Below are positions 8,347-16,857 of a stretch of DNA of 50,345 nt, one piece after another. The position numbers and the translations under genes were made by a program. Every line of letters starts with the position of its first letter. Position 1 is the stretch's first letter. A model generated the notes under the pieces. That model was given only the letters and a program-made list of their open reading frames with translations. It made no database searches and was not told the origin of the DNA. Source of the stretch: Myxococcales bacterium (GTDB taxonomy: Bacteria > Myxococcota_A > Polyangia > Palsa-1104 > JAEUJZ01); contig JAEUKB010000031.1 in NCBI GenBank assembly GCA_016794365.1, forward strand, positions 1-50,345, in the 5' to 3' direction.

Positions 8347-9099
8347 CTACTCAAACAGGAGCCGACTGTAGCGCTCTGCAAAGGCATCACCAAAGGGACG
8401 ACGCAGGCGCAAGCGCGGACCGTTCTGGTGAAACGCAGCGAACACCGCGTCTTGATCACCCTTCGAGCGACCGGGCGGCGGATCGCTGAGCACTTGCAGA
8501 TACTGCGACAGCGCTTGGGTCACGGCGGCAAAGCCTTCTTCGACCTGGCGCGGACGCAGCTTGGCGTGCAGACCATCGCCGGAAGACAGCTTGGCAGCCC
8601 ACAGCGGTCCAGCCTGTCCGCCCAGCCGCAAAAACGTACCGCGCAGCGAGGTCAGCACCTTCTGGGTCTGCCACTCTCGGCCATAGACTTCGGCATTGAC
8701 CGACACCCACCAGGGCAGCGCCATCAGATCGGCCAGAAAGCAGGGCACATCCCACTCGTAGTCGGGAAAGATCGTGAGCGACAGTCCTTCGACCGCAGGA
8801 AGCGCCGATGGACCGACGACAATGTGGCTTAGCACGATCTTGCGCACCAGCTTGCTGCGATAGGCCCACGTAGCGACCTGTGCGACGCCAAGCGGCAGCG
8901 CGTGACTGCGCAGATCGCCATCGATGGGCAGCTCTTCGAGCGTCAGCTGTTCACCGAGCCGTGCGCGCAGACCGTTGACCATCCCGGCGATATCGACTTC
9001 GCGACGGGCTTTGAGATCTTCCTCAACGGTGCGGGCGCGGTGACTGGCTTCTTCAATGGCCAGCCGCCCAAACTCCAGCCCCTTTTCAATCAAGCTCAT
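8347..9099 (-). CDS. Protein resembling ferredoxin-dependent bilin reductases (HY2/PcyA fold)
   Basis: This 250-residue protein has no signal peptide or TM segment. The middle reads LSLTIFPDYEWDVPCFLADLMALP (106-129 region), and the C-terminus reads FGDAFAERYSRLLFE (236-250). Both match the layout of the ferredoxin-dependent bilin reductase family: a hydrophobic strand, P-x-(Y/F)-x-x-D-x-P with the catalytic Asp (here D117), G/A-D, and a terminal FG-x-x-x-A-x-x-Y-x-x-x-LF-(D/E). In characterised members this fold reduces biliverdin with ferredoxin. The neighbours are chaperone genes, not heme oxygenase or phytochrome, so the substrate is unclear. It is the last gene of the leftward DUF2760-Hsp70-Hsp70 operon, 58 bp after the DUF3731 gene. 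Assignment is from motif memory only. Confidence 0.5.
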   Translation of the reverse strand: MSLIEKGLEFGRLAIEEASHRARTVEEDLKARREVDIAGMVNGLRARLGEQLTLEELPIDGDLRSHALPLGVAQVATWAYRSKLVRKIVLSHIVVGPSALPAVEGLSLTIFPDYEWDVPCFLADLMALPWWVSVNAEVYGREWQTQKVLTSLRGTFLRLGGQAGPLWAAKLSSGDGLHAKLRPRQVEEGFAAVTQALSQYLQVLSDPPPGRSKGDQDAVFAAFHQNGPRLRLRRPFGDAFAERYSRLLFE

Positions 9100-9157
9100 G
9101 GCCGGTCAGGCTAACGAGCTTTGTCCCAGCATTCAACAGCGGATACAAAGGGAGCGA

Positions 9158-11968
9158 CTACTCGGCCTGCTGCGCGGGTGCCAGCAGCCGCAGTCCGGTG
9201 GGCAGCGAGTCACCGAACGCAAAGCGCTCTTCCCGCTCTTCACGCGGCACCACTTCGAGCACCATCTGGACCAGACGCGCGCCGTCTTCACCGGGCAGAA
9301 GTCCACGCAGCCAGTCCGCCACCTTCTGACGCGCAGGCAGCTGGAGGTCGCGCACGCGATCACCGGACAAGCGGGCCAGCTCTGTCACGGCGTGGGCCAG
9401 CTGATAGCGCTCCTCTTGGGGCAGCGCATCACTTGGCGAAGGCAACAGCCGCAGCAGCCGTCCGATCCACTTGTCCGCGAGGCTCGGCGGAACCACGGCA
9501 TCGATCGGACCGTACAGCGGCATCCGTCCACCGATGCGTCCGATCGACCACAGCCCGAACTCACTGCGCTTCTTTTCAAGCAGGAGCAGCAGCGCGTCGC
9601 CCAGCTCGATCTTCTTTTTGGGATCGAGTCGCTCACAAGCGGACAGCACTCGGAACACTTCCGCCGTCTCCGAAGGACTGATCGGCTTGCGGTCAGGACG
9701 ACGCAGCGAGGGCACAACCAGCGGCGCGGCACGCTTCCAGATCTCTTCTTGCTGGTTTCGCGACAGACCCCCGGCAATCCGTCGCCACAAGATCCACCAC
9801 TCCAGGCGACAGGCATCGTCTTTTTCGTGGCCAAGCCCTGCGTTAAAGACCCGCCAGGCTTCCTTGACGCGCCAGTCGTCGAGCGCATAGCCAAAGCCGG
9901 GACGCAGACAGAAGCCCGCGAGGTTACACCACCTGGCCTCATGCGCCGGACTGCGACCGCGTCGCTCACGCTGGACTTTTAGCTCTTCCCACAAGGCTCG
10001 CAGCGTCGCCGTGGACCAGCCATCTCGCGGACCGAGCACTTGCGTCAGCGCTTTGGGCAGTCCCGAAGCTGCGGTCTGACCGGCGAACACCGCACGAATC
10101 AGCTCCGAGGCAGCAGCAATCAGTCCGGCTTGCTCGGGCGGCAGCGCTGCGACTTCTTCGTCTCCGTCCTGGGTCTGCGTCTGGGTGGAGCCCGTTCCTT
10201 CGCCCTGCCGCAGATCAAACTGAAGCCGCCACTTGAGCGGTGCGGTCCCGTCGGGCTCTGGCTCGGTGGCGACGGCCCATAGCTCTAGCGTGCCGATTTC
10301 CGACAGGCGCGCGCGCAAAAGCACCGGCACCGGACGAGCCTGCGACGACTTGGGATGACGCAGCACCGTGTACAGCGGCGGCAGCTCTTCTAGCTCGCTG
10401 GGATCCAGATGAAGGACATCGCCGGGCTGGTCCCCTTCGCGCAGCACGCTGGAAAACAGGCGAAAGCGCACCGGACGATTGAGGAGCAGCTCAAGCGGCG
10501 GCGGCGGCAAGGTCAGCTCGCTGCCTTCTTCCATCCCGCGCGGTAGCAGACACACTTGCTTGGGCGTCTTCTGATCGGAGGCGGCGACCTCGATGTAATA
10601 GGCACGCGCGGCACCGCCAGAGATGCGCAGACCTTCTCCCCGTCGAGACAGCGCGTAATAAGCAGCACCCCGAGCCACCGCGAGATCGGGCGCATCGTTG
10701 GTGAGCAGCCGAGGACGCTGGCCAGTGACGTCGGCGAGCGCGTCCAAGATTCGCTCGCGAATCCGAGGCGAGCAGAGCACGCCACCGTTGTAAAGAACCG
10801 CCGTCGGCGCGGCCCGGTGCTGACGCAGAAACGCCGCAATGTAGCGCGTCACTGCCGCGTCGGCAGCATAGGGAAGCCCGAACTCTTGCAGCCCGGATCG
10901 ACTGCGCAGCGGCTCAGCGTCGGCAGCGACTTTCGGGAAAAAGCCCTCGAGGATCGCTTGCTCGACATCGGGACGAAGCAGCTCGCTGTGCAGTCCGCCG
11001 CCGATGAGACGACTGCTGCGTCCAGCGACGTGAATGCTCCAGCTTGCGGGCGGATCTTCGCTGAGCAGCTTTTCTTTGGCCACCCGGCACGCTTGCAAAA
11101 GCCCCGCGAAGGTGTGCGTCGGAAGTCGTCCCGCGCCTTGAAGCTGTTCGACGCGTCGCGCCAGCAGCAAGTCCATGTTGTCGCCGCCGAGCAGCAGGTG
11201 TTCGCCGACCGCCGTGCGAGTAAAGCCAATCCGTTTTCCAGCTTTGGCGTCAGAAGTCTGCACCGAGATGAGCGTAAAGTCGGTGGTTCCGCCGCCAATG
11301 TCACAGACGAAGATCAGATCGCCAGCTTCGACTTCCTCGGTCAGCCGGGCGTGCTGCGACAGCCAGTGATAAAACGCAGCCTGCGGTTCCTCAAGCAGCG
11401 TCAGGGCCGACAGGGGAACGTGCGCGCGCCGGGCTGCTTCGACGGTCAGCTCCCGAGCGACTTCATCAAACGAAGCCGGAACCGTCAGCGTCAGCTCAAT
11501 GTCTTTTTGCGTCGTCGCCTTGGCATGACAAAACGCCGACAGCATGTGCGACAGATAGCGCGCGGAGACATCGACCGGCGACAGCCTGGGCACATCCGTC
11601 GCAGCGCCCCACGGCAAGATCGCAGCGAGCCGATCAACCTTGGGATGACACAGCCAGCTCTTGGCCGACAGCACCGCGCGACCGGGAACCAGCAGAGCCT
11701 GCGTCCTGGCCAGCTCACCGACGACAAAATCGGGCGCAGGCTGACCGGATGGCGTCCACGGTACGCGCGTCGAGTCTTTCGGTAGCTCGTGCTCTCCGAC
11801 GTGATGATGCACGGAAGGCAGCGTCGGACGCGCGGTCACATCCGCCGGACCGACCAGCTGCGGCAGCGCAAAGTCGCGGACCCGTCGCGGCTGCTCGTGG
11901 GTATCAATGAACGCCAGCGCCGAGTTGGTCGTCCCCAGATCAATGCCGACCAGATAGCGTGCGCTCAA
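9158..11968 (-). CDS. Large Hsp70-family protein with C-terminal DUF3731-type extension
   Basis: The product has 936 residues. The N-terminal half is an Hsp70 ATPase: phosphate-1 motif GIDLGTTNSALAF, SFDEVARELTVEAARRA, phosphate-2 CDIGGGTTDFTLISV and YNGGVLCSPRIRE. The C-terminal 330 or so residues are helical and Trp/Arg/Leu-rich instead of an ordinary substrate-binding domain and lid, as in Hsp70 proteins annotated with DUF3731. The start is a TTG at 11966-11968, supported by GGGAG seven bases upstream and by spacing of three bases after the previous stop. It is the second Hsp70 in tandem and is probably co-translated with the first. No J-domain protein or GrpE is encoded nearby. A specialised client is likely, but none can be named. 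Confidence 0.88.
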   Translation of the reverse strand: MSARYLVGIDLGTTNSALAFIDTHEQPRRVRDFALPQLVGPADVTARPTLPSVHHHVGEHELPKDSTRVPWTPSGQPAPDFVVGELARTQALLVPGRAVLSAKSWLCHPKVDRLAAILPWGAATDVPRLSPVDVSARYLSHMLSAFCHAKATTQKDIELTLTVPASFDEVARELTVEAARRAHVPLSALTLLEEPQAAFYHWLSQHARLTEEVEAGDLIFVCDIGGGTTDFTLISVQTSDAKAGKRIGFTRTAVGEHLLLGGDNMDLLLARRVEQLQGAGRLPTHTFAGLLQACRVAKEKLLSEDPPASWSIHVAGRSSRLIGGGLHSELLRPDVEQAILEGFFPKVAADAEPLRSRSGLQEFGLPYAADAAVTRYIAAFLRQHRAAPTAVLYNGGVLCSPRIRERILDALADVTGQRPRLLTNDAPDLAVARGAAYYALSRRGEGLRISGGAARAYYIEVAASDQKTPKQVCLLPRGMEEGSELTLPPPPLELLLNRPVRFRLFSSVLREGDQPGDVLHLDPSELEELPPLYTVLRHPKSSQARPVPVLLRARLSEIGTLELWAVATEPEPDGTAPLKWRLQFDLRQGEGTGSTQTQTQDGDEEVAALPPEQAGLIAAASELIRAVFAGQTAASGLPKALTQVLGPRDGWSTATLRALWEELKVQRERRGRSPAHEARWCNLAGFCLRPGFGYALDDWRVKEAWRVFNAGLGHEKDDACRLEWWILWRRIAGGLSRNQQEEIWKRAAPLVVPSLRRPDRKPISPSETAEVFRVLSACERLDPKKKIELGDALLLLLEKKRSEFGLWSIGRIGGRMPLYGPIDAVVPPSLADKWIGRLLRLLPSPSDALPQEERYQLAHAVTELARLSGDRVRDLQLPARQKVADWLRGLLPGEDGARLVQMVLEVVPREEREERFAFGDSLPTGLRLLAPAQQAE

Positions 11969-11971
11969 GGG

Positions 11972-13837
11972 TTAGCTCCCGTCGCCCAGCTCGGGAGCAA
12001 GTGACTCTTCGAGCAGCTCGCCACCATCGACGGAGCCGGTTCGCTCACGGATGTTGTATTCCAGCTTCCAGCGCTTTTGACCGTCGCGCGAGACGCACCA
12101 CAGCTCAAGCACGCCGACTTCGCTGACATGGCTGGTGAGCCGCACGGGAATCTGACTGCCGGACATCGCGCCTTCACCAAAAGCGAGCACAGTTTCCACC
12201 GACGCAAGCTCTTCGATGCCGTGTTCCGCGCTGGGCTCTTCGATGAAGTCACCGACGCGATCGCCTCGTCGTGTCGAGGAAGACAAGAAGCGGAACTCGA
12301 CCGGCTGACCGACGAACAGTCCAAACTCGCGACCGGGCACTTCGGCGGTGGTGCCTTCTTCCATACCGCGTGGCGCGACGCACAGCGCGTGCAGGACAGG
12401 ATCCATGCCGGGGACCGCTGGCATCGCAGCTTCGACGCCGATGTAGTACGAGCGAGCGGTGCCACCACGAATGCGCAGCCCGTGACCGCGCCGCACCAGA
12501 CCGTAATAAGCAGCCCCGAGCGCAACCGAGTGATCGTAGTCGGCTCCCGTCAGTGCGCGCACCGGCTGACCGGCCCAGCTCGACACCACTTGCTCGACGC
12601 GCTTGCGCAGCGGTGTGCCCTTCATGACACCCCCGTTGAAGAGCAGCGCCGTCGGCAGCCGATGATCGCCCAGGAACTTGGCCAGGTGACGAGTCACCGC
12701 CGGATCGGACGCAAACGGCAGACCGATCTCTTGCAGGCCCATCCGTCGCGCTGCCGTTGGACGCGCGGCAGACTCAACCTGTGGAAAGAAGCCGTCGAGC
12801 AGGAACTTTTCCACGTCGCCCCGGCTCAGCTGCGTCTTGATCGATCCGCCAATCACCTTCGAGCCTCGGCCCAAAATGACCACCGGTGCCAGCTCTTTTT
12901 GGCGATCGGTCCCGAGCAGCTCTTCTTTGGCGAAGCGACAGCTATGAAGGAGCTGCCGACGCTGCCAGGCTTCCAGCTTGTGACCTTCACGCTCTAGGCG
13001 CTTGCCGACGCTCATCGCCAGCATCAGGTCCATGTTGTCGCCGCCGAGCAGGATATGATCTCCGACGGCGATGCGCTCGATCGTCAGGTTGCCCGCTTGA
13101 TCCGCGACAGAGATCAGCGAAAAGTCGGTCGTCCCACCGCCGACATCACAGACCAGCACGACATCCCCGACGTGCAGCAGATCTCGCCACGAGCGCGGAT
13201 GTCGTCCCAGCCACGCATAAAACGCAGCCTGCGGCTCCTCGAGCAGCGTCACCTTGTGCAGTCCCGCTTGATGCGCCGCTCGGACCGTCAGCTCCCGCGC
13301 GACCTGATCGAACGACGCGGGCACGGTGATCAGCACTTCTTGTTCGTGCAGCGGAAAGCCCGGCATCTGGTGATTCCAGGCATCCTTGAGGTGTTCCAGA
13401 TAGCGCGCCGACGCATCGACCGGGCTCACCTTCGGCACAGCGTCGGGACCATCGGACGGTGCGGCAAACGGCAAGATCGGTGCGGTGCGATCGACGCCGT
13501 CGTACGCCAGCCAGGACTTCGCCGACGACACGAGCCGCATCGGAACACTTCCACCGTGCTGACGAGCCAGCTCTCCGACGGTCCAGGTGCGATCTTCGCG
13601 GGTCCACGGCAGCTGAAGCGAGCGCGCGGGAAAGTCCGTCGCTGCCGCCAAATACAAAAACGAAGGCAGCAGAGGCCGCGCTTCGACCTGACCGGGCAGA
13701 ACGACCTGCGGAACCTCGAACAGAACGGGAACCGGCGGCGGACCTTCTTCGCCAAGCTGCGAAGTGTCCAGATAGGCCATCACCGAGTGAGTGGTGCCCA
13801 GATCGATGCCGACGACGTAACGGCTGGTGGTGCTCAT
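11972..13837 (-). CDS. Hsp70-family molecular chaperone
   Basis: The product has 621 residues and starts MSTTSRYVVGIDLGTTHSV, with the ATPase phosphate-binding loop. Later come ITVPASFDQVARELTVRAA, CDVGGGTTDFSLISV and ADYDHSVALGAAYYGL. The C-terminal part is beta-rich like a short substrate-binding domain. It resembles the first Hsp70 of the conserved DUF2760-Hsp70-Hsp70(DUF3731) neighbourhood, not housekeeping DnaK, which has different ATPase loops and an EEVD- or Gly-rich tail. The ATG at 13835-13837 overlaps the DUF2760 stop (ATGA). An in-frame start further upstream at 13909 is possible but would overlap DUF2760 deeply and adds no conserved sequence. Confidence 0.88.
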   Translation of the reverse strand: MSTTSRYVVGIDLGTTHSVMAYLDTSQLGEEGPPPVPVLFEVPQVVLPGQVEARPLLPSFLYLAAATDFPARSLQLPWTREDRTWTVGELARQHGGSVPMRLVSSAKSWLAYDGVDRTAPILPFAAPSDGPDAVPKVSPVDASARYLEHLKDAWNHQMPGFPLHEQEVLITVPASFDQVARELTVRAAHQAGLHKVTLLEEPQAAFYAWLGRHPRSWRDLLHVGDVVLVCDVGGGTTDFSLISVADQAGNLTIERIAVGDHILLGGDNMDLMLAMSVGKRLEREGHKLEAWQRRQLLHSCRFAKEELLGTDRQKELAPVVILGRGSKVIGGSIKTQLSRGDVEKFLLDGFFPQVESAARPTAARRMGLQEIGLPFASDPAVTRHLAKFLGDHRLPTALLFNGGVMKGTPLRKRVEQVVSSWAGQPVRALTGADYDHSVALGAAYYGLVRRGHGLRIRGGTARSYYIGVEAAMPAVPGMDPVLHALCVAPRGMEEGTTAEVPGREFGLFVGQPVEFRFLSSSTRRGDRVGDFIEEPSAEHGIEELASVETVLAFGEGAMSGSQIPVRLTSHVSEVGVLELWCVSRDGQKRWKLEYNIRERTGSVDGGELLEESLAPELGDGS

Positions 13838-14481
13838 CCTGCGATCTCTACTTCGGCTGGACAGATAACGGTCGGATCGTGACCCGCCGGAATGTCTGCC
13901 AGGCTGCACTTGGTGGTCCGCCAGCCATGATGCCGCAGCGAGCCTTCAAACGGCGGACGACCTGTCACATGTCCGATCAGCCGAACCTGCGAAGGATCAT
14001 GCCCAGCGGCAATCTTGACGAGCGCCTCGTCGGGTTCTGGTCGAATCGGCACGATCTGTAGGTGTTCGGACAGACCTTTGCGACAGCCTCGGTGGATGTC
14101 ACGAACCGCTGCGCCAACTTGTGCGTCGCTGTAGCCGTCGATGTCTTCCAACAAAAAGTCAATCAAGCGACCTTCACGCTGGAGCACCGACAGAAGCTGA
14201 ACGGCTCCACGCTGACGAAGCGCATCACGATCGGCTGGGCTTGGCTCGGCTGGCTTGGCTGGGCTTGGCTCGGCTGGTTTGGCTTCAGCTGGCTTGGCTT
14301 CAACTGGCTTGGCTTCGACGGGCGCAGGCTTGGGTAAAGACGCGGTGTCCGTCCGCTCCGCAGGCTTGGCATCCGACAGCCGCTTTGAGTCGGGCGGAAG
14401 CAGTCGCACCGCATCGTCTGGCAACCGAAAGCGAAGCAGCACAGCGAAGAAGCAGCGCAGAGCAAGCAAAAATCGACTCAT
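13834..14481 (-). CDS. DUF2760 domain protein, first gene of the Hsp70 operon
   Basis: The product has 215 residues when started at the ATG at 14481 (MSRFLLALRCFFAVLL). The N-terminus is hydrophobic and could anchor it in the membrane. A low-complexity KPAEAKPAEPSPAK linker follows. The C-terminal domain is DUF2760-like (GAVQLLSVLQREGRLIDFLLEDI, then AAVRDIHRGCRK and PFEGSLRHHGWR). Known of the family: DUF2760 genes commonly precede Hsp70 genes in Proteobacteria. The stop overlaps the Hsp70 start by four bases, so the proteins are probably made together. A membrane-tethered recruiter or cochaperone for the two Hsp70s is inference. A longer frame reaching 14703 exists but is not needed. Confidence 0.85.
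   Translation of the reverse strand: MSRFLLALRCFFAVLLRFRLPDDAVRLLPPDSKRLSDAKPAERTDTASLPKPAPVEAKPVEAKPAEAKPAEPSPAKPAEPSPADRDALRQRGAVQLLSVLQREGRLIDFLLEDIDGYSDAQVGAAVRDIHRGCRKGLSEHLQIVPIRPEPDEALVKIAAGHDPSQVRLIGHVTGRPPFEGSLRHHGWRTTKCSLADIPAGHDPTVICPAEVEIAG
14215..14335. repeat. Short degenerate tandem repeats encoding the PAEAKPAE linker
   Basis: The coding strand of the DUF2760 gene here is built of near-repeats of about 15 bp (plus-strand GGCTTGGCTTCAACT-like units and GGCTTGGCTCGGCTG units). They encode alternating VEAKPAEAKPAEPSPAKP-type sequence. This looks like an expandable flexible linker between the hydrophobic N-terminus and the DUF2760 domain. Confidence 0.7.
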
Positions 14482-14683
14482 TTTCCTCAGCTTGTAGTGC
14501 CCGCTCTTTGGCTCTGTCAAGGTCTTGTCCCGCTTCGGGTCAGGCATCGGCACCAAGTCGCACACGATTGATCGGGGATGGCTGGCGGGATGGCTGCGTC
14601 GAAGCCCGGTCCAGCCATTGCACAGGCCGCTGCTCAGCTTGACCAAACGATGAGGAGGGGGATAAAAAGGCCGCAGTCCTTTC

Positions 14684-15853
14684 ATGGGGAATCCACGTTC
14701 CATGACCCAAGTTGCTCTACCGCCCGGTGCGATTGTCGCCGATAAAGCGCCACCACCGTTTTCGATCCTTGACTACGAAGGCAACCTTAGACCCGACATC
14801 GATCCGAGCCTGGTGCCTGAAATTCCCGACGCCGACTGTCTGCGTCTGTATCGGGAATTTATCAAGCTTCGTCTCATCGATGACCGCTATCTGAAGCTAC
14901 AGCGTCAGGGACGACTCGGCTTCTACATGCAGTCCACCGGAGAGGAAGCCACGCAGCTTGGCGTCGCCTACGCGCTCAAGCAGTCCGACTGGATCTATCC
15001 GTCGTACCGCGAGCCAGGCATCGCCTTTTTCCGAGGCTACTCGATCCACGACTTCACCAATCAGCTCTTCGGAAATGCCGAAGATCCGATCAAGGGTCGT
15101 CAGATGCCGGTTCATCACTCCTTCCGAGCCGGAAACTTTGTATCGATCTCGTCGCCGGTGGGAACGCAGATTCCGCAGGCTGTCGGGACGGCGCGCGCGG
15201 CCCAGATCCTCAAGCATGACACGGTGGTGTCGGTGTTCTTCGGGGAAGGAACCACGTCGCCGGGCGACTTCCACGTCGGCTTGAACTTCGCGGGCGTCTG
15301 GAAAGCGCCGGTGATCTTCGTTTGTCGCAACAACGGCTGGGCGATCTCAACCCCGCTGGCGCTTCAGACTGCGTCGCCGAGCATCGCGCACAAAGCGCTC
15401 GGTTACGGCTTTCCCGGTCTGCTGGTCGATGGCAATGACATCTTGGCGATGATCTCTGCGACGCGAATCGCTGCCGCACGCGCCCGAGCCGGAGAAGGTC
15501 CGACGCTCATCGAAGCGCTGACGTATCGCCGAGCGGCGCACTCTTCGTCGGATGATCCGTCGGTGTATCGCAAAGGCAAAGACGACGAAGTCCGCGAGTG
15601 GGAACGTCGCGATCCAGTGGCTCGCTTCAGTCGCTATCTGGAGCGCAAAGGCATCCTGACGCCAGCGATTGACGCGCAGTATCGCGAAGAGCTGACCGAA
15701 GAGATCAGCGCTGCGCTCAAGCACGTTGAGACCGTTGGAGTACCGCCGCTTATCTCGCTCATCGAGGACGTTTATGCGCAGCCGACGGCTCAGCTACGCG
15801 AACAGCTTGCCGAGCTGCTCACCATGCCCCGTCAGAAGCTAGGACACGGTTAG
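14684..15853 (+). CDS. 2-oxoisovalerate-type dehydrogenase E1 component, alpha subunit (copy 1)
   Basis: This 389-residue TPP enzyme subunit decarboxylates a branched-chain 2-oxoacid with E1-beta. The TPP/Mg motif begins GEGTTSPGDFHVG and ends CRNNGWAIST. The GEG form, instead of GDG, is the version seen in branched-chain E1-alpha. The substrate loop YREPGIAFFRGY and KGRQMPVHH, and the regulated loop RRAAHSSSDDPSVYR, are intact. It heads an operon with E1-beta (28 bp gap), E2 and a second E1-alpha. An internal ATG at 14702 is an alternative start. It is divergent from the Hsp70 operon, with a 202-bp promoter region between them. Confidence 0.92.
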   Translation: MGNPRSMTQVALPPGAIVADKAPPPFSILDYEGNLRPDIDPSLVPEIPDADCLRLYREFIKLRLIDDRYLKLQRQGRLGFYMQSTGEEATQLGVAYALKQSDWIYPSYREPGIAFFRGYSIHDFTNQLFGNAEDPIKGRQMPVHHSFRAGNFVSISSPVGTQIPQAVGTARAAQILKHDTVVSVFFGEGTTSPGDFHVGLNFAGVWKAPVIFVCRNNGWAISTPLALQTASPSIAHKALGYGFPGLLVDGNDILAMISATRIAAARARAGEGPTLIEALTYRRAAHSSSDDPSVYRKGKDDEVREWERRDPVARFSRYLERKGILTPAIDAQYREELTEEISAALKHVETVGVPPLISLIEDVYAQPTAQLREQLAELLTMPRQKLGHG

Positions 15854-15880
15854 GCCGCCCTTTGAGGAGCTTTCTTCGAC

Positions 15881-16855
15881 ATGCCCGTATATAACATCAT
15901 CCAAGCGGTCAACGACGCCCTGCGCATCGAGATGCGCAAGAACGGAAACATCGTGGTTCTCGGCGAGGACGTCGGCAACTTCGGCGGTGTCTTCCGTGCC
16001 ACTTCCGGCCTTCAAGAAGAGTTTGGCAAAGAGCGCGTGATGGACACACCGCTCGCCGAGGCTGGCATCATCGGATCAGCCATCGGTATGGCGCTTTATG
16101 GCCTGCGTCCCGTCGCTGAGATCCAGTTTTCCGACTTCATCTTCCCGGCGTTCGACCAGATCGTGAACGAGCTGGCCAAGTTTCGCTATCGCTCGGGCGG
16201 TGAGTATCCAGCCCCGATGGTCATTCGTACGCCATACGGCGGAGGCATTCGCGGCGGTCACTATCACTCGCAGTCGCCCGAAGCGTACTTTGCGCACACA
16301 CCGGGTCTGAAGATCGTGATCCCGTCGAGCCCGTACGATGCCAAGGGCCTGCTGCTGTCGGCGATGCGCGAAGAAGATCCGATCCTGTTTATGGAACCCA
16401 AGCGGATCTATCGCGCGGCGCGTGGCGAAGTTCCCGAGGGTGAGTACACGATCCCGATTGGCCAGGCCAAGGTGGTTCGTCCCGGCAAAGGCGTGACGGT
16501 GCTGTGCTATGGCGCGATGCTCCATACGGTGCTGGAAGCCGTCGAAAAGCAAGGCGCGGGTGAGTTCGATCCCGAGGTCATCGACCTGCGCACGCTGGTG
16601 CCGCTCGATACCGATACGATTTTGGAATCGGTGCGCAAGACGGGCCGCGTCGTGATTGTCTACGAAGCGCCGAAGACCTGCGGGTTTGGTGCTGAGCTGT
16701 CCGCGATCATCGCGGAAAAAGCGCTGCTGCACCTGGAAGCGCCGATTGCTCGCGTCGCTGGACTCGATACGCCGTTCCCTTACACGCTGGAAATGGAATA
16801 TCTGCCGTCGCCTGAGCGCGTTGCCAAAGCAATCGCCGAGACCGCGAGGTTTTAG
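15881..16855 (+). CDS. 2-oxoacid dehydrogenase E1 component, beta subunit
   Basis: This 324-residue protein has the E1-beta layout: NIIQAVNDALRIEM at the N-terminus, VVLGEDVGNFGGVFRAT, the conserved DTPLAEAGIIG, GLRPVAEIQFSDF, and the C-terminal transketolase domain beginning IPIGQAKVVRPGKGVTVL. It forms the alpha2beta2 E1 that binds TPP at the interface with E1-alpha. GAGGAG lies about 11 bases before the ATG. The E2 gene starts two bases after its stop, so the two are tightly coupled. Confidence 0.95.
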   Translation: MPVYNIIQAVNDALRIEMRKNGNIVVLGEDVGNFGGVFRATSGLQEEFGKERVMDTPLAEAGIIGSAIGMALYGLRPVAEIQFSDFIFPAFDQIVNELAKFRYRSGGEYPAPMVIRTPYGGGIRGGHYHSQSPEAYFAHTPGLKIVIPSSPYDAKGLLLSAMREEDPILFMEPKRIYRAARGEVPEGEYTIPIGQAKVVRPGKGVTVLCYGAMLHTVLEAVEKQGAGEFDPEVIDLRTLVPLDTDTILESVRKTGRVVIVYEAPKTCGFGAELSAIIAEKALLHLEAPIARVAGLDTPFPYTLEMEYLPSPERVAKAIAETARF

Positions 16856-16857
16856 TC

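Noticed and set aside
8143..8832. Rightward 229-codon open frame over the bilin-reductase-like gene
   Set aside because: No domain; the opposite strand has conserved-looking C-terminal and catalytic segments and an operon position.
10556..11785. Rightward 409-codon open frame
   Set aside because: Antisense to the Hsp70-DUF3731 gene, whose motifs are unambiguous; composition is Arg/Gln-rich as expected for a shadow.
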